Below are positions 35,759-47,559 of a DNA stretch of 64,000 nucleotides, piece after piece. The stretch is taken from assembly GCA_027627225.1 (NCBI GenBank), contig CM051034.1:50414081-50478080 (forward strand), given 5' to 3'. The notes beneath the pieces were generated by a model, which was not told the origin of the DNA, did no database searches, and saw only the letters and a list, made by a program, of their open reading frames with translations. This stretch comes from Congeria kusceri (taxonomy: Eukaryota > Mollusca > Bivalvia > Myida > Dreissenidae). The position numbers were made by a program, and so were the translations under genes. Positions within the stretch are counted from its first letter, which is position 1. Each line of letters opens with the position of its first letter.

Positions 35759-35842
35759 CGATTTAGTGCGCAATGATGAGCTATGGATGGTTGAAAACGA
35801 TTTCAACGAAACATTCGATGCGGATGGACTAGTGGATCGCAA
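35759..35842 (-). CDS. ABLIM: abLIM-like exon C: Ser-rich 84-bp exon
   Basis: The acceptor lies in a good pyrimidine context ('tttgtttggtttcag') and the donor is 'gtaggt'. The 28 codons read open in phase 0 at both ends, fitting exactly between exon B (exit phase 0) and exon D (entry phase 0). Eleven of 28 residues are Ser; the segment begins LRSTSPSASNVS and ends SLRTKS. Length is a multiple of three with symmetric phases, so it can be skipped without a frameshift. It lies 2.5 kb downstream of exon B and 23 kb upstream of exon D. The Ser-rich, weakly basic composition suits an unstructured, phosphorylated linker. Not recognised individually. Confidence 0.72.
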
Positions 35843-36132
35843 CTGAAACCAAACAAAGAGCAAAGCATGCAAAATTGAAAGTATTCAACTCCAGACATGT
35901 GAATCTTGTAGACAAACTGAGGAATTATGCAAACAACGATTTTTATCTTGATTACCTACATGATATTGTTGTTATAATTAATAACATAATCAAAGCATGC
36001 ATGCCATTTGGATCTATTACTGAACTGACTCCATAGAACAGTTTTAAATTAGAAATGGTCATTTCTGACCACATTTTCTGCTCGTAAAATTCACATGTCT
36101 TGTACATATTTACATATTGGAAGCTATATCAA

Positions 36133-36374
36133 TCAAGGGTCTTGCTTTTAAAAGGAAGAAAAAACAACAAAATTCTCAAAACTTGTAACAAGTATCATTC
36201 AGCCTCTTATCAATAGTCTTATCATTAGACATGTAAACTTTATCTGATACTTATCACTTTTCTGGTGTTTTATTTGACAACTTTTAGAAATGTAATAAGT
36301 AATTTCAACAAAATTGTATTTTTAGCCAGAATTAAAGGCTAAAAATACAATTTTTCAAATAATAAGACCCTTGA
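36133..36374. mobile_element. Small inverted-ended element with a perfect 17-bp hairpin
   Basis: 'tcaagggtctt' at 36133 pairs with 'aagacccttga' ending at 36374. Inside, 36311-36327 ('aaattgtatttttagcc') and 36337-36353 form a perfect stem with a 9-base loop. It lies in the 2.5-kb intron between exons B and C. Confidence 0.6.
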
Positions 36375-36903
36375 TGACTGCAGTATGGCAGCAGCAGCTA
36401 CATATACAATATAAATTGAGTATGTCTCTAGATTACAAAAGTGATAACTTTCAAGATATCTGTTCATGATAGTTTCAAAAACATTTTAATTCCATTTGGT
36501 TTAGTTTAACACCACTACATGTGTTTAAAATATGTTGACTATGAGAATAATACATGGTTTACCATTTTTGTTTTGTATTTATAACTTTTACTTTAGGTCT
36601 TATTGAGAAAAACTAACCTAGAATTTGCTACAAGCACTCAAATTCATAGTATCTGAAATTGGTGTTCTTACACATTTACAATCATGTATTGTTTCAAATT
36701 CCATTTAGATACTTATTGATCATGAGATTTCCAAATAAATTAAGTACATGCAAACAATTTGGAAAACAATGTATCTGCAGTGATGTTGAAAGACAAAATG
36801 ACCTTTTTTCCCACATCAAGGTGTGATTGTCAAATGGAACAGAGTGAACAGGCATCTTTGAATTTTGTCAAACAGTAAGAGATTGAATAAAGAAACTGTA
36901 ATA

Positions 36904-37408
36904 TAGGGAAAGATCTAGAGGGAAATAGTAGGGGGCCGCACCCTGCTCCTGGTTGGTTCCCCCCTGCTGCCCCTCTGGGCTGGTCAACACAGAACTGGTG
37001 AACGTCTTTTGAAATTTACTGGGTTTTTTTGCAAATATTCAATGACAAATGAATAGACAAGGCTTAAAACCTGAATTACAAGCATTAGACTAATAAATAC
37101 CATCGATTTAGCAAATTATTAGGAAATGTCAACAGAATTGTCCGGATTTCCACCCTGCTCCTTGTTAGCAGCACCCTGTACCTTTTGCTATGTTAGCGCT
37201 ACCAGTAGCCAAAATAGCCATTGGCTACTAAAATTTCTAATTGGCTACTAAATGTTTTGAAAATATTTGAAAATGAAGCATATTTTCAAGATTTCAAAGG
37301 AACCTATTTCTAAATAACAGGTATTTTTGCAAAAATCAAATCTTTTGGCTACTAATTCAGATTTTTTAGCAGCACCCTGTACCTTTTGTGATCCTAGATC
37401 TTTCCCTA
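36904..37408. mobile_element. TIR element 'tagggaaagatctag', ~505 bp
   Basis: The left 'tagggaaagatctag' (36904-36918) is the exact inverse of 37394-37408. The terminal TA may be the target duplication. The interior has 'caccctgctcc' and 'ttggctactaaa' short repeats. A lone end, 'ttagggaaagatctgg', lies at about 41485. Confidence 0.7.
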
Positions 37409-37684
37409 CTAATACATGGTTATAAGAAGAATGAGATACATTTTACAAGCAAGCAGATTACTACCAACAGTTGAGTATAGGGAAGTTTAGTAAAACATAT
37501 TAACATAAAACTGTAAAAACTTAATTCAACTGCAGATTGATTTGAAAGCTAATGGAAATAAGTTATTAACTTGTCATCGAGCACAAACTGTAAGAAATTA
37601 ATGGTTATGAAAGTAACAAATTAACTTTTCATGGTGCACACTATAATACAAACAAACACTTTGAAAAAGATGTAACAGCAAACA

Positions 37685-38355
37685 AACTACTGAAATGCTG
37701 TGTTGTGTTGTGGTAAATTTGTAGCTATGTGGCTGTTTTGTATTATAAGTACCTATGTGTGGTTATTCATACTAAAAGGCTGAGGTTTTATGAATATGTC
37801 TGAACAAATTGTGGCAGCTTTAGCTGATACAAACTGATGGGCCCAAATACTGTTCATTGATGTTTTTCTGTCAGGTAGATGTTTCAATTCTTGTCACTGT
37901 GAAATGAATAAAATGGATAGTTTGTACTGATACCGTAGGGAACAGTATTAAAGCAACTGTGTACTAGTGTTGTTTTTGTTGTGGGGTTGTTTGTTTTTGT
38001 TTTTTTGTTGTTTCTTTATAAAGAAGATGCTCAGTTCTTGTCACTGAAAACTTTATGACTTAGTTACTATAGGGTGTTGTATTTAAGTGTGAAATGGTCT
38101 TTTTGGTAAGGTAGATGTGTTTTTCTGTTTTGGGTGCTGTAAAATGGATAATCTGTCCTGGTACTATTACAGGGCGCAGCAAGTCTCTGTGTCAGGTGGT
38201 GTTTTGTTAAGGTAGATTTTTTCTGCTCTTGTCACTATAACCTTGGTGATTTTTCCTGTTACCATAGGGTGTAGTATTTAAGTAACTGTGTGGTGGCTTT
38301 TATGAGGTAACAGCTGGGTGGTGTTTTCGTGGTAACAGTTCAGTGGTGTTTCTTT
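37685..38355. repeat. Degenerate ~120-140-bp tandem repeat beside exon B
   Basis: Motifs 'taaggtagatgtgttttt', 'cttgtcact' and 'taccatagggtgtagtattt' plus 'aagtaactgtgt' recur four or five times with much divergence. The array ends within about 10 bases of the exon B donor. Confidence 0.6.
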
Positions 38356-38366
38356 TTTTTACTCAC

Positions 38367-38422
38367 ATGCTGTTCAGAAGCATATGCCTCATCGTCGCTA
38401 ACATCTGTGTGGTCATCATCGC
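38367..38422 (-). CDS. ABLIM: abLIM-like exon B: acidic 56-bp exon
   Basis: The acceptor has a clear pyrimidine tract ending 'ttttttcag' and the donor is 'gtgagt'. Entry phase 1 matches the exit of the 59278-59811 exon (A joined to GC gives Ser); exit is phase 0. It encodes 18 complete residues, GDDD-type acidic at the start (DDDHTDVSDDEAYASEQH). The Asp/Ser mixture suits casein-kinase-2-type phosphorylation (S-D-D-E), an inference from consensus only. The upstream intron would be 20.9 kb. It is too short to recognise alone; support comes from paired splice sites and the phase match. Confidence 0.7.
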
Positions 38423-40165
38423 CTGAAAAAAAGTAACCTCGATGTTAATCATGCACTTTTACTCCTTAAGCAATATAAAACAAAATTCTTCTCGCAACAG
38501 TGGGGCCAAATCAAATAATCAAATAAGGGCACAAACTAATAAACCATGATCAAGCCATAATAGTTTATCCTCATTTATTCCACAAAGAAATGTTTTCTTT
38601 AGTCAGATCCTAATAAACCATTATCAACAGAAAGTAGTTTGTTCTCGTTTTTTTCTGAGAAGACGTTTCACAAAAATTGCCAAACCAGAAAATAATTCTG
38701 TCCGGATCTTAAATAAACTTTTGGGAGATGATCAATTGGCTACAATTCCTTCTAATTGAGTGTCTCTGCCATCTCATGTTATTGCTGTAAAAATGGATTA
38801 TAACCACAGTTTCCATGACAACAAACTTTTATTATTTCGCTATGGCAAAAAATATAATGGCCAACAAGGGTTAATCACAGCAAATGGAAGTAGGCTTAGA
38901 AGCCACATAATGAGGCGGAGCCTGATTGTTTTCACATGGGACAGTTCATCACCTGAGGTTGGTAAATTAAGAGAAAAGAAATGTAAGTCTTATTCACCAG
39001 TGGATTTACTTCATCAGATAAATTCACTATGAACAGTAGAGGTACAGCATTCAATTGGCTTCAGTCATTAATGCATTTTTAACCTTATAGTTATCAGTGC
39101 GTGTTTTTTCAGTGATTTATGAATATGCCTTTTCTGTGAAATTGTGAAAGACGCGTCATAAAACCCCATCCTTGTGATAATATTTGTTGTTATTAAAAAA
39201 GATAAATATATACACATATCAAAATTCAAATAATAACTAGTGATTTTCCTGTATTCAATCAAACTTAAAATACAAACACATGATAAATGTAAATTAAACA
39301 CTCATGCAACCATTAAAGATTTCATGCTTTTTATCCACTTTTCCATTTGTGAATTTAGGCCAAAAAATCGTGAAAAAAATACTTTTTGGTTTTGTGAAAT
39401 GTACCGATTATGGGCACGAAAACAAGGCAAAAAAAAATCATATTTATGACATAGTATCTTTTATATACTGGACAGGTGTAATCACAGGCTTTTGTTTTTC
39501 CTTTTAACTACATCAATATTCAGACTTTGAATCATAGAGGTTTCCAAAACATCCAAACAATCTCAGCTCTATTGCTATGTTAGTGCCAAATAGCCAATGT
39601 CTGTCTCTAGAATTTAGCAATTTTTGCAAATTAATTTATATCATCTGGGAAAAATATAATAGAAAAACTGGCACATTTTCAAAATCGAAAAAAAACGTGT
39701 TTCCCATTAAAATATTTTTATAGCACCATGCAGTATTGGTACCAGAGGAGATGACAGCTGGAAAGAGAAAGAATCACACACTGCCTTGTAAAATAAATCA
39801 AATACAGATTAGAGATGTGCAAATTGCTGAGAATGTAACACACTTCCTTATGTAGCCAGGGCTGACAAAATCTTGCACTTCCTTACTTGCAGTCATCGAA
39901 ATAAGCAGCATGGCAAGCAAGCCCAAATTATTATATTATTATTTGAGAGCAAGAAAATGTTACAATCCCGCCTACATAAAACTAAAATTCTGTGCAAGCC
40001 CAGTTCTAAATGTACCAGTGCAAAGCTTACGGGCTTGTGCGAATTTCAAACACTGTACTTGCCCGTTTTTAACGTATGAGGTTTGCTGCTTGCCTATACA
40101 GTTATTATATATAGTAATCAAAATTCTTAATGCATCACATATTTAATACATAGGAAAACACATGG
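38423..40165. other. Intron sequence upstream of exon B
   Basis: AT-rich, with no exon or clear repeat. Confidence 0.4.
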
Positions 40166-40169
40166 AAAA

Positions 40170-40218
40170 AACAAGAGTGGTCACCAGTCCTTTGGAAATG
40201 ATGACCACTTTTGTTCTT
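40170..40218. repeat. Short stem-loop
   Basis: 'aacaagagtggtcac' pairs imperfectly with 'gatgaccacttttgtt'. Confidence 0.5.
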
Positions 40219-41859
40219 TTCATTGATCCGAGATGCACTGCGGTACTGAATGCAAGAGGGGGACATAACCGTCAATGACGTGTGTGATTTTGTATTATGT
40301 ACCTGGTGCGCGTTATTGAGCAATACCTCATTCTGTACATTGTTCGGCACAAATTTACCATTGGAACATGTTTGCAAATCACTGTATCGTGTTTTGATTA
40401 ACTATAACTGTATGTTGCTATCTTTGTTATGTATGAAAAGGAGCTTTGAATATGTGATGCGTTAGGAGTTTTGATAATTAGTATAGTAAAATCCAGCAAT
40501 AATTCACAAGTGTGTAACTGCACTTAGACAAGCTGTCAGCCAGCCATATGGACAATTGATTTTGCCATTCCTGGCAGCCAAAAGTGCACATTTACAATGT
40601 TCATGTTCTGGAAATCAATGGCTGCAAGAGAGTCTGCACTGAATACCACCACTGTTAATTTGCATTCTACCAGAACATTCTAGATCCAAATATAATCCTG
40701 ACAAATTGTCAATGAAAGACAAACATGTTGCCCTTGCAAATCAATATCGGCACTACATAAGTTGTCAGCAACTTCCAGTACTGTTTGATTCCTGGCAACT
40801 GGAAGACATGTTCTTGTTAAATGTACACAGTGAATACCCTAATGCCCCTAAAACTAACGAGACATCCCTAAATTTTAGGGCACCCTCATTTAAAAATGTT
40901 TTTGTGTGTGTTGGTTAATACTGGACCTGGATTTTGATCCGTATTTTAGTGTCCTAAATATTAGCACAGTTTGTCCCTGTTACAAATATATATACTATTC
41001 AAACCATGTTTTTGTGATCTTAATGCAATACTCAGGACTTTTATTAACTTTTGAAAACTGAACTTCCTGGCCTGTGATTTTGGAAGTTTTGCTCATAATA
41101 TTTAGAAGTACTGCGTGACATAAATATGTACATTACAAGTTTCACAGCATATATCACTGCTCTTAGCATAGCTTTTATTGTACTTCAGTCATGTTTTTCA
41201 CATCATTTTGTTGTTTTTCAGACCTATTATAAACTTTGAATTATAATCAGGAATTGCACATAGGTGAAAATGTTGGAGTCCTCACTTCCAAGTATTGGAT
41301 ATCGGAGGTTTCAAGCTTTCTTTTTGACTTTTTGATACTTCCATGGCTGCAATTTTGGAAGTCCTGTGACAAAAACTGTGAGTAAATTACTCCCAAACTT
41401 CTATTAATGCAAGCCCTGAATACTTCATGCTATTCGACAAATCATTTGACTGACAAAATATTGTTTGCCAACTGGGAAGATGTTAGGGAAAGATCTGGTA
41501 CTAAATATTATTTAATAAGATTCAGCCAATAAACCTTTTCTATCAAGTACTCCAATATTCACGGCCATTATTGGTAAGAAATTCCCAGATCAATACTCGT
41601 ACCCTGACCAGATACTTTGCAGGGTATTCCAACTGACCAGTGAGAATTAATATGCAATAAAATTACTTCCGCAACACTGACTTTCATTTCACATTTTCTG
41701 CTCCAGACTCACCATGTCTGATCTATATCACATTTCACATGCTAATTGTGGGTTGCTATTAGTAACCCACCCATATTTAGATCATTTAGATCACTTATAC
41801 CATTACCATGAGTGGCTCCACATTTCGCTTGGGAACGACATACATCTATAACTAAGTAT
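40219..41859. other. Intron sequence without supported features
   Basis: Apart from the lone 'ttagggaaagatctgg' end near 41485, nothing is recognised. Confidence 0.4.
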
Positions 41860-42354
41860 CCACACTTTACTGACATAGCCACATATATGGTTTTGGCTTA
41901 ATTCGTCAAACTGAACTTGGTCAGTATGCCCTTCACTGGTCATTCAGGACTGAATTTACATTATGAGATCGCCATAGGAGCTTAGGGGAATCAACAAGAA
42001 GATATTTAGATAATTAAGATTTCTAACACTGATATGAGTGTGGCAGGAATGGCTCACAATAATCAGTCTGCCAATTTTCAGGCTTGTCATTCTGGAATGA
42101 AATATGAGATCCCCCCCCCCCTCCACCATTCCACATGAGCTTAAGGGATGCACAGGAAAATATTTAGTCCTCAAGCTATGACTGCATAATGACTGGGGGA
42201 GATGTTCCACATTGGTTAGTATGCCCTTTTGCCCTTTTTAATCAAAATCAAATGACATTGAGCATATAAGGACTCAAATTATTATAGGTATTATAGGAGA
42301 CGTTCAATTAGTCATCAAGCCTCTTTACATCACTTAGGCCAAACAAATGTATTG

Positions 42355-42562
42355 TGTGTTTCGGGCAATGTCTCAAAAAAGTTAGGTAGGGTCGGGATTT
42401 CGTGTTTTTTTAAAAACTTTTTTTCAAAGACACATATCAGTAAAAAAACATTAAAAATTATCTCAAATCTGAAGAATACGGATTTCATGGAAAACAATCA
42501 TCGCTAAAAACGTTAGGATTGGTTTTTTGTTCGCTAGGTAGGGTCGGGCTGTCCGAAACACA
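42355..42562. mobile_element. 208-bp TIR element 'tgtgtttcggg'
   Basis: The left 'tgtgtttcgggc' is the inverse of the right end 'gtccgaaacaca', one mismatch. It contains 'gttaggtagggtcggg' twice and interrupts the tandem array. Confidence 0.62.
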
Positions 42563-43062
42563 TATCCTGACACAATTACCATACAGAGAAGTTCCACATG
42601 GGTCAGACTGCCCGTACTGAGTCCAAATCAATGGACACCAGGCTCATCATTCTGGACTGAAACTACAACATGAGAACCCAGCATGAGCTTAAGCAAATTA
42701 ACAAGAAGATATCTGGAGCACCACTGATACAATACAGAGGGGCAGAGATGTTTCACACTGGTCAGTATGTCCTTTTCCAGTCAAAATCAATGGACATCAG
42801 ACTGGACATTTAGGACTGTAATTAGTATAGGAGACTCCCCGACTAGCCTTGAGGGATAAACAAGAAGCTACTGGCCAGTCTCAGAGAGTGCCACCATGAA
42901 ATTGGGAGATGATTACCATCACTAGCTGTTAGGAACTGTCATAAACATTGGGTGGAGAATGTTCTAAGTATTCTTTAAGATGAAGATGATTTATCAATAA
43001 GGTTAATAGGAGGGAGGAGTGTTTGTGAATATAAAACAAGCAAGATGAGAACCCTGCATGAG

Positions 43063-43353
43063 GCGGATCCGTGGTCTAGTGGTAACGCACTGGCTTCATA
43101 ACCCAAAGGTCGCAGGTTTGAGTCCCTGCTACACCCTAACCTACTAACTCGTCTTACGCATGAGACGTTAAACCGAGGTGCAATGTACTAGGTGCTTCAC
43201 ACCGAGCACTAAAAAGGCCCAGGGTCACTTCTGGAACGAGAAGTCTCCTGTATATTGCACTATTCCCATAACCCAACTAACAAGTTTTCTTGGGGTGATA
43301 GCCATATTGGAGAGAATCCCGGTGCACTCGATAAAAATGTACTACACACACAC
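43063..43353 (+). mobile_element. tRNA-derived SINE family D, 13-bp target duplication
   Basis: 'aaccctgcatgag' is exact at 43050-43062 and 43354-43366. The head 'gcggatccgtggtctagtgg' and 'ggtcgcaggtttgagtccct' carry A and B boxes. The body includes 'tgagacgttaaaccgaggtg' and the tail is 'actacacacacac'. At 291 bp it looks full length. Confidence 0.9.
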
Positions 43354-43377
43354 AACCCTGCATGAGCTTTAAAGTAA

Positions 43378-43641
43378 ATTGTTTGTTTGTTTGTTTGGAT
43401 TTTAACAGTATTTCAGTCATATCACCAACTCACACTTTTCCTGGTCAAGCTTAGCCAATCTAAGCGGTTGACCAGTACTAAGTGCACATGCTTAGGCCAG
43501 TAAATGACAACTGCCCTACTTGAATCAGAGGTAGGGGGATAATGGCCATAGAAATAATTTCATGACCAAACCCCACACAAGTTAAGTGGCCGGGCTGGGG
43601 TTCGAACTCACGATCCCCAGACTGACGGTCCAGTGCTCTAT
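43378..43641 (-). mobile_element. SINE family A, head truncated
   Basis: The plus strand begins with the (GTTT)n tail complement and matches the copies at 58333 and 16993. The tRNA-like head is present only to 'gatagagcactggac'. No clear target duplication is seen. Confidence 0.82.
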
Positions 43642-43735
43642 CAGGAAGATATCAGAGTTCTTAGACATGAAGATGCTTATCAATAAGGTTAATAGGAGGG
43701 CGGAGTGTTTGTGAATATAGAACAAGTAATAAAAA

Positions 43736-45238
43736 CATGCAAGGCAGTGTTTTACACATTAATACTGCCAACAAGAGTTCCAAGACTTCAATATTTGATG
43801 TTAAGTACTGAAAATGTGTATCAAATGAAAAACAACTTTGGGATAATAATAAACAGCATTATGATTGTTTAACTGATCTCGTCCTTAATCTGTTACAAAC
43901 AAGGCAAACATCTATTAATTGCCTGTATCGACGATCAAAGAAAAAGCTGTTTGTCCTACATGCAATTAAAATGCCAATCCAGTCACATACTATCACCTTA
44001 TCGATATGCATTCAGTTTCACGCTTCAGTTAATTCAATCGTACCGCTTGCATCACTAAAAATCAATACATGCACAATTAATGTCGAGGTTAACCGAGTCA
44101 GCAAGACCCCTTTGGCTAAAATGTCGCTTACGTCATTTCAACAGTAAATCATTCGGACAAAGAACACTATCGTCAGAAAAATCGCCAAACTTGAAAATTT
44201 GTCGCCACTTTTGCAATTTTGTCGCATTTGGCGACAGTGGCGATCGCCAGCACGAACCCTGAATAGACACATTATTCACATTCACAGCAAAATCAAAGGT
44301 ATCTACTTCAAGCCTGTGTTGAATCTTTCTAACTTCAAATGATGTTAAAATGCATGACGTTAAATGAAGAGTAAACAAAAAAGAACATAGTTTTATCAAA
44401 AGTTATGATGCATTTGTCGAGCACAATCCCACTTAAGTTAAAACCGTAGGGGATATCAATGAAAGCAATTTCTTAACTGAGAATATCTACGAAAGCAATT
44501 TGTTCGTCTTTTTTTGTATGTACCAGAAAGCTGCTTATCCCCATGATGGATGAAAGCAAAGAAAACATATTTATTTTCTACAGAAAAACACAAACAAAAA
44601 TGCAGAAAAGAGAAATTTGTTTTAATTTTTTTCTTGCCTTAGATATTTTTTGTTTTGCGTTCAAGACATAATAACATTATTTTAGCATTAACCAAATTCT
44701 TAACATAGATATCTAAAAGAATGAAAACAAGGCTGTGTTTTAGATTAGGATTCATTGAGAGTACGGAATTATGCGAAGAAAAATGACATAACTAAACAGA
44801 ACGAGTAGGCTGCACGTAGTACTGAGGAATTTGGTAAACAAGGAGGAATGCTTCCTGGCGAATCACTCCAGTTTTGACAGGTTAATTGGGCGCCAATTAT
44901 CGACAAGGAGAGTAACGAAGTTTTCAACCTATGTTTTGGAGCTTTAGTACAGAAAAGTAACACACTATGGCTTATTTGCAAGCCTCGCCAAGAAATTATA
45001 AGGATACTAACGTGGTCTCTCATAGAAACTCAATAAAACTACATTAGCCGAGGACATTCACCTTTTCAAGAAAAATTACATTTATCTACGGGACACAACT
45101 CTTCACATGGTTTGACCGTCATCATTTCCGCAGGGTAATCACTCATGCTAGTTAAAGTAAAAATATCCCAATGAAACCTAAAAAGCTTCGCAGTCCTACT
45201 CAAATGCCTGAACCAGAGCATCCACTAGAGCTGATGCT
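43736..45238. other. Intron sequence; one 'tcgcc' repeat fragment
   Basis: 44180-44260 has 'aaaatcgccaaacttgaaaa', 'ttgtcgccacttttgc' and 'ggcgacagtggcgatcgcca', a local inverted arrangement. No exon. Confidence 0.4.
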
Positions 45239-45535
45239 TATTGGAGTTAGTTACCTCCCCTAACTGTTTGCAGCACATAGATATGTCAGTCCCGCTGTAT
45301 TGGAGTTAGTTACCTCTCCTAACTGTTTGCAGCACATAGATATGTCAGTCCCGCTGTATTGGAGTTAGTTACCTCTCCTAACTGTTTGCAGCACATAGAT
45401 ATGTCAGTCCCGCTGTATTGGAGTTAGTTACCTCTCCTAACTGTTTGCAGCACATAGATATGTCAGTCCCGCTGTATTGGAGTTAGTTACCTCTCCTAAC
45501 TGTTTGCAGCACATAGATATGTCAGTCCCGCTGTG
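45239..45535. repeat. 59-bp minisatellite, five near-identical units
   Basis: 'ttggagttagttacctctcc' starts every 59 bases from 45241. Only the first unit differs (c for t in 'cctcccct'). The unit also holds 'gcagcacatagatatgtcag'. Confidence 0.95.
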
Positions 45536-45785
45536 CTGACCACGGCTCATGTAAACATCTCATTTTCTGTCTTTTTCTAGGAAACTTTTCTTTTTCTAGG
45601 AAACTTTTCTCCAGTGTAGTGGACTTTCAATGATAAAAGTAAATGCAGCATTCAGAATGTTTGTAACTGAAAAAACAACAATATTTCTCACCATTATTAT
45701 AACATCTATTGTAAGCTTCATGATTATTTTTTGTCATTTCGGTAATTATAATTATAAGTTAATATATTATTTCCAGTCTTATCAT

Positions 45786-45890
45786 TATCAGTGTTGTTGT
45801 TGTTGTTGATTTTGTTATTATTATTATTATTATTATTTATGATGATAATGATGATGTTGATGACGATGATGATGATAATGATGACAAGTA
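45786..45890. repeat. Compound TTG/TTA/GAT triplet microsatellite
   Basis: 'gttgttgttgttgttg' is followed by 'ttattattattattattatt' and 'gatgataatgatgatgttga'. Confidence 0.9.
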
Positions 45891-46069
45891 CCATAACACT
45901 GACAAACTTATTTGCTTGACAAAGTGGAGTGGAAAATAGTGGAGTGCGCTGTCCTCAGCTCTATTTAAGAATTTCAAAGGTTCAGACTATAACAAACACG
46001 CAATTATGTAAATGTAAAAGGGGAACTTAAATTCTTAGAACATAAATTGTACCTGCATATTTAATTTAT

Positions 46070-47520
46070 TATTAATTGGATTACCCTGCGTTTATGACCA
46101 TTGCCATATCAGTCATGACCATGTTTGGACCATCATGGTCACCCATATTATGGTCATAATACTGCCATTAAAAAATTTGACATTCATATATATTATTTAT
46201 TCTTTATTTACTGTACATGTCTTAGTATGGCGCATTCCAACATTTAACATAGTTTATAGTGCAATAAGCAACCAATCTGTCGGTGACATAGTCCCTTTAA
46301 GGTTAAGACAACGCTTTGCGCCCTAATTTATTAGTTACAATGTGGCAATGTTTTGACAGTGTTCGAAATTCATGGTCGTAACACTGTCATTGGAAATGTC
46401 ACTTACATATCATAGGTAAATCATGTCTCCTGCTTAACTGGATTTATACGAGATTTGTATTGACCATGTTAATATGCAGGATAAGACAATGCTATTTTTC
46501 GTTTTAAGACTTTCCAATGTGGCAATGTATTGACAATGTCAGAAATGTATGGCCATAACACTGCCATTGGAAAATTTAACTGCGGTTTCCCGCAGGATTT
46601 CTTCAAGGCATGTCGGCATCCCGGACACCACCACCGGCAAAAAAAATAAATTTACTTCATTAATTGTTTTCGGATGCAAAATAAATCAATAATTAATATC
46701 AATAATACTACATGTGGACATTAAAAGCCGAAAAAATCACCGTTGTTTTTAAATACTTGAATATGCGGTTCCTAATCTACATAAAATACGGGCCTGTATA
46801 TCCATGTTAAAAGCGTGTTTTGCTACAAAAATGCGCGAAAATTGCCATGCACAAGGTCACGGATGGCTCATGAAAAACGTGCGTGTACTGGTCAAGTACG
46901 TCCTTCATTGCAGTGTTTATGATAACAAAATTAAGTTTTACGACGTTATATTGGTGTTTTAAATGAGGCTCTATATGACATTATTCGTTTCCATAATTTT
47001 GATTTTCAATTTGTGAAATTGATAAGACAATTACCGGAATTAAATTAAACGTTAAATATAATCAAATGTTTTAAAATGCCTGTTCACTTTTCCCGCCAAC
47101 GTTAGTATTTGTTGTCAAATACGTTTTTAGTTGTTAGTAAGGTATAAACTTCGCCCTAAAAATCACCTTGACTGGCTAAATGAGATCGTTGTGGGCGGGA
47201 CTACACAGTTCGGTCACTTGTCAATAACACTGTTGGAAGTTAGACCTTATAGATCAATACCGCGTTCGTCTATGGCCCTGTGATTAAAGATTGGTGTAAC
47301 TGATAAAGGGATTAAGGGTTGTTGCTTTGAAAATTAAAGCATGTCGGCATTATTTAAGCATGTCGGCAAATGACTAACTTCTTTGAAGGCATATCGGACC
47401 CGACAAGCGAAACAGGCCTGCGGGGAAACCCTGATATCATGGGTAAATCATGTCCTGCTTAACTGGACTGACATCAGACCTGTTTTGACCCTTTTTATAT
47501 CAAGGTTAACACAATACTCC
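46070..47520. repeat. ~200-bp tandem repeat interrupted by a TIR element
   Basis: 'gccataacactgccattgga', 'ggtaaatcatgtc.cctgctt' and 'aactgga' recur in order in three units. The third unit is split at 46581 and resumes at about 47434 ('tatcatgggtaaatcatgtc'). Confidence 0.7.
46582..47431. mobile_element. ~850-bp TIR element 'gcggtttcccgcagg'
   Basis: The left 'gcggtttcccgcagg' matches the reverse complement of the right 'cctgcggggaaaccct'. The inner edges carry 'aaggcatgtcggcatcccgg' and 'aaggcatatcggacccgac'. It splits a tandem unit, which shows it is an insertion. No transposase frame. Confidence 0.68.
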
Positions 47521-47559
47521 CTATTTACCCAGACGAAAACTAGAACTTTGTCACATGGG

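Larger units (their letters stand above)
41860..43735. repeat. Diverged ~180-200-bp tandem array with three insertions
   Basis: Units carry 'cactggtcagtatgcccttt', 'tcaatggacatcaggct', 'catgagcttaag' and 'caacaagaagatat'. The array is broken by a TIR element (42355-42562), a SINE with perfect duplication (43063-43353) and a second SINE (43378-43641). The last unit resumes 'gaagatatcagag' after the second SINE. Confidence 0.68.

Noticed and set aside
36612..36655. Minus-strand segment between 'caatttcag' and 'gttagt'
   Set aside because: All three frames contain a stop.
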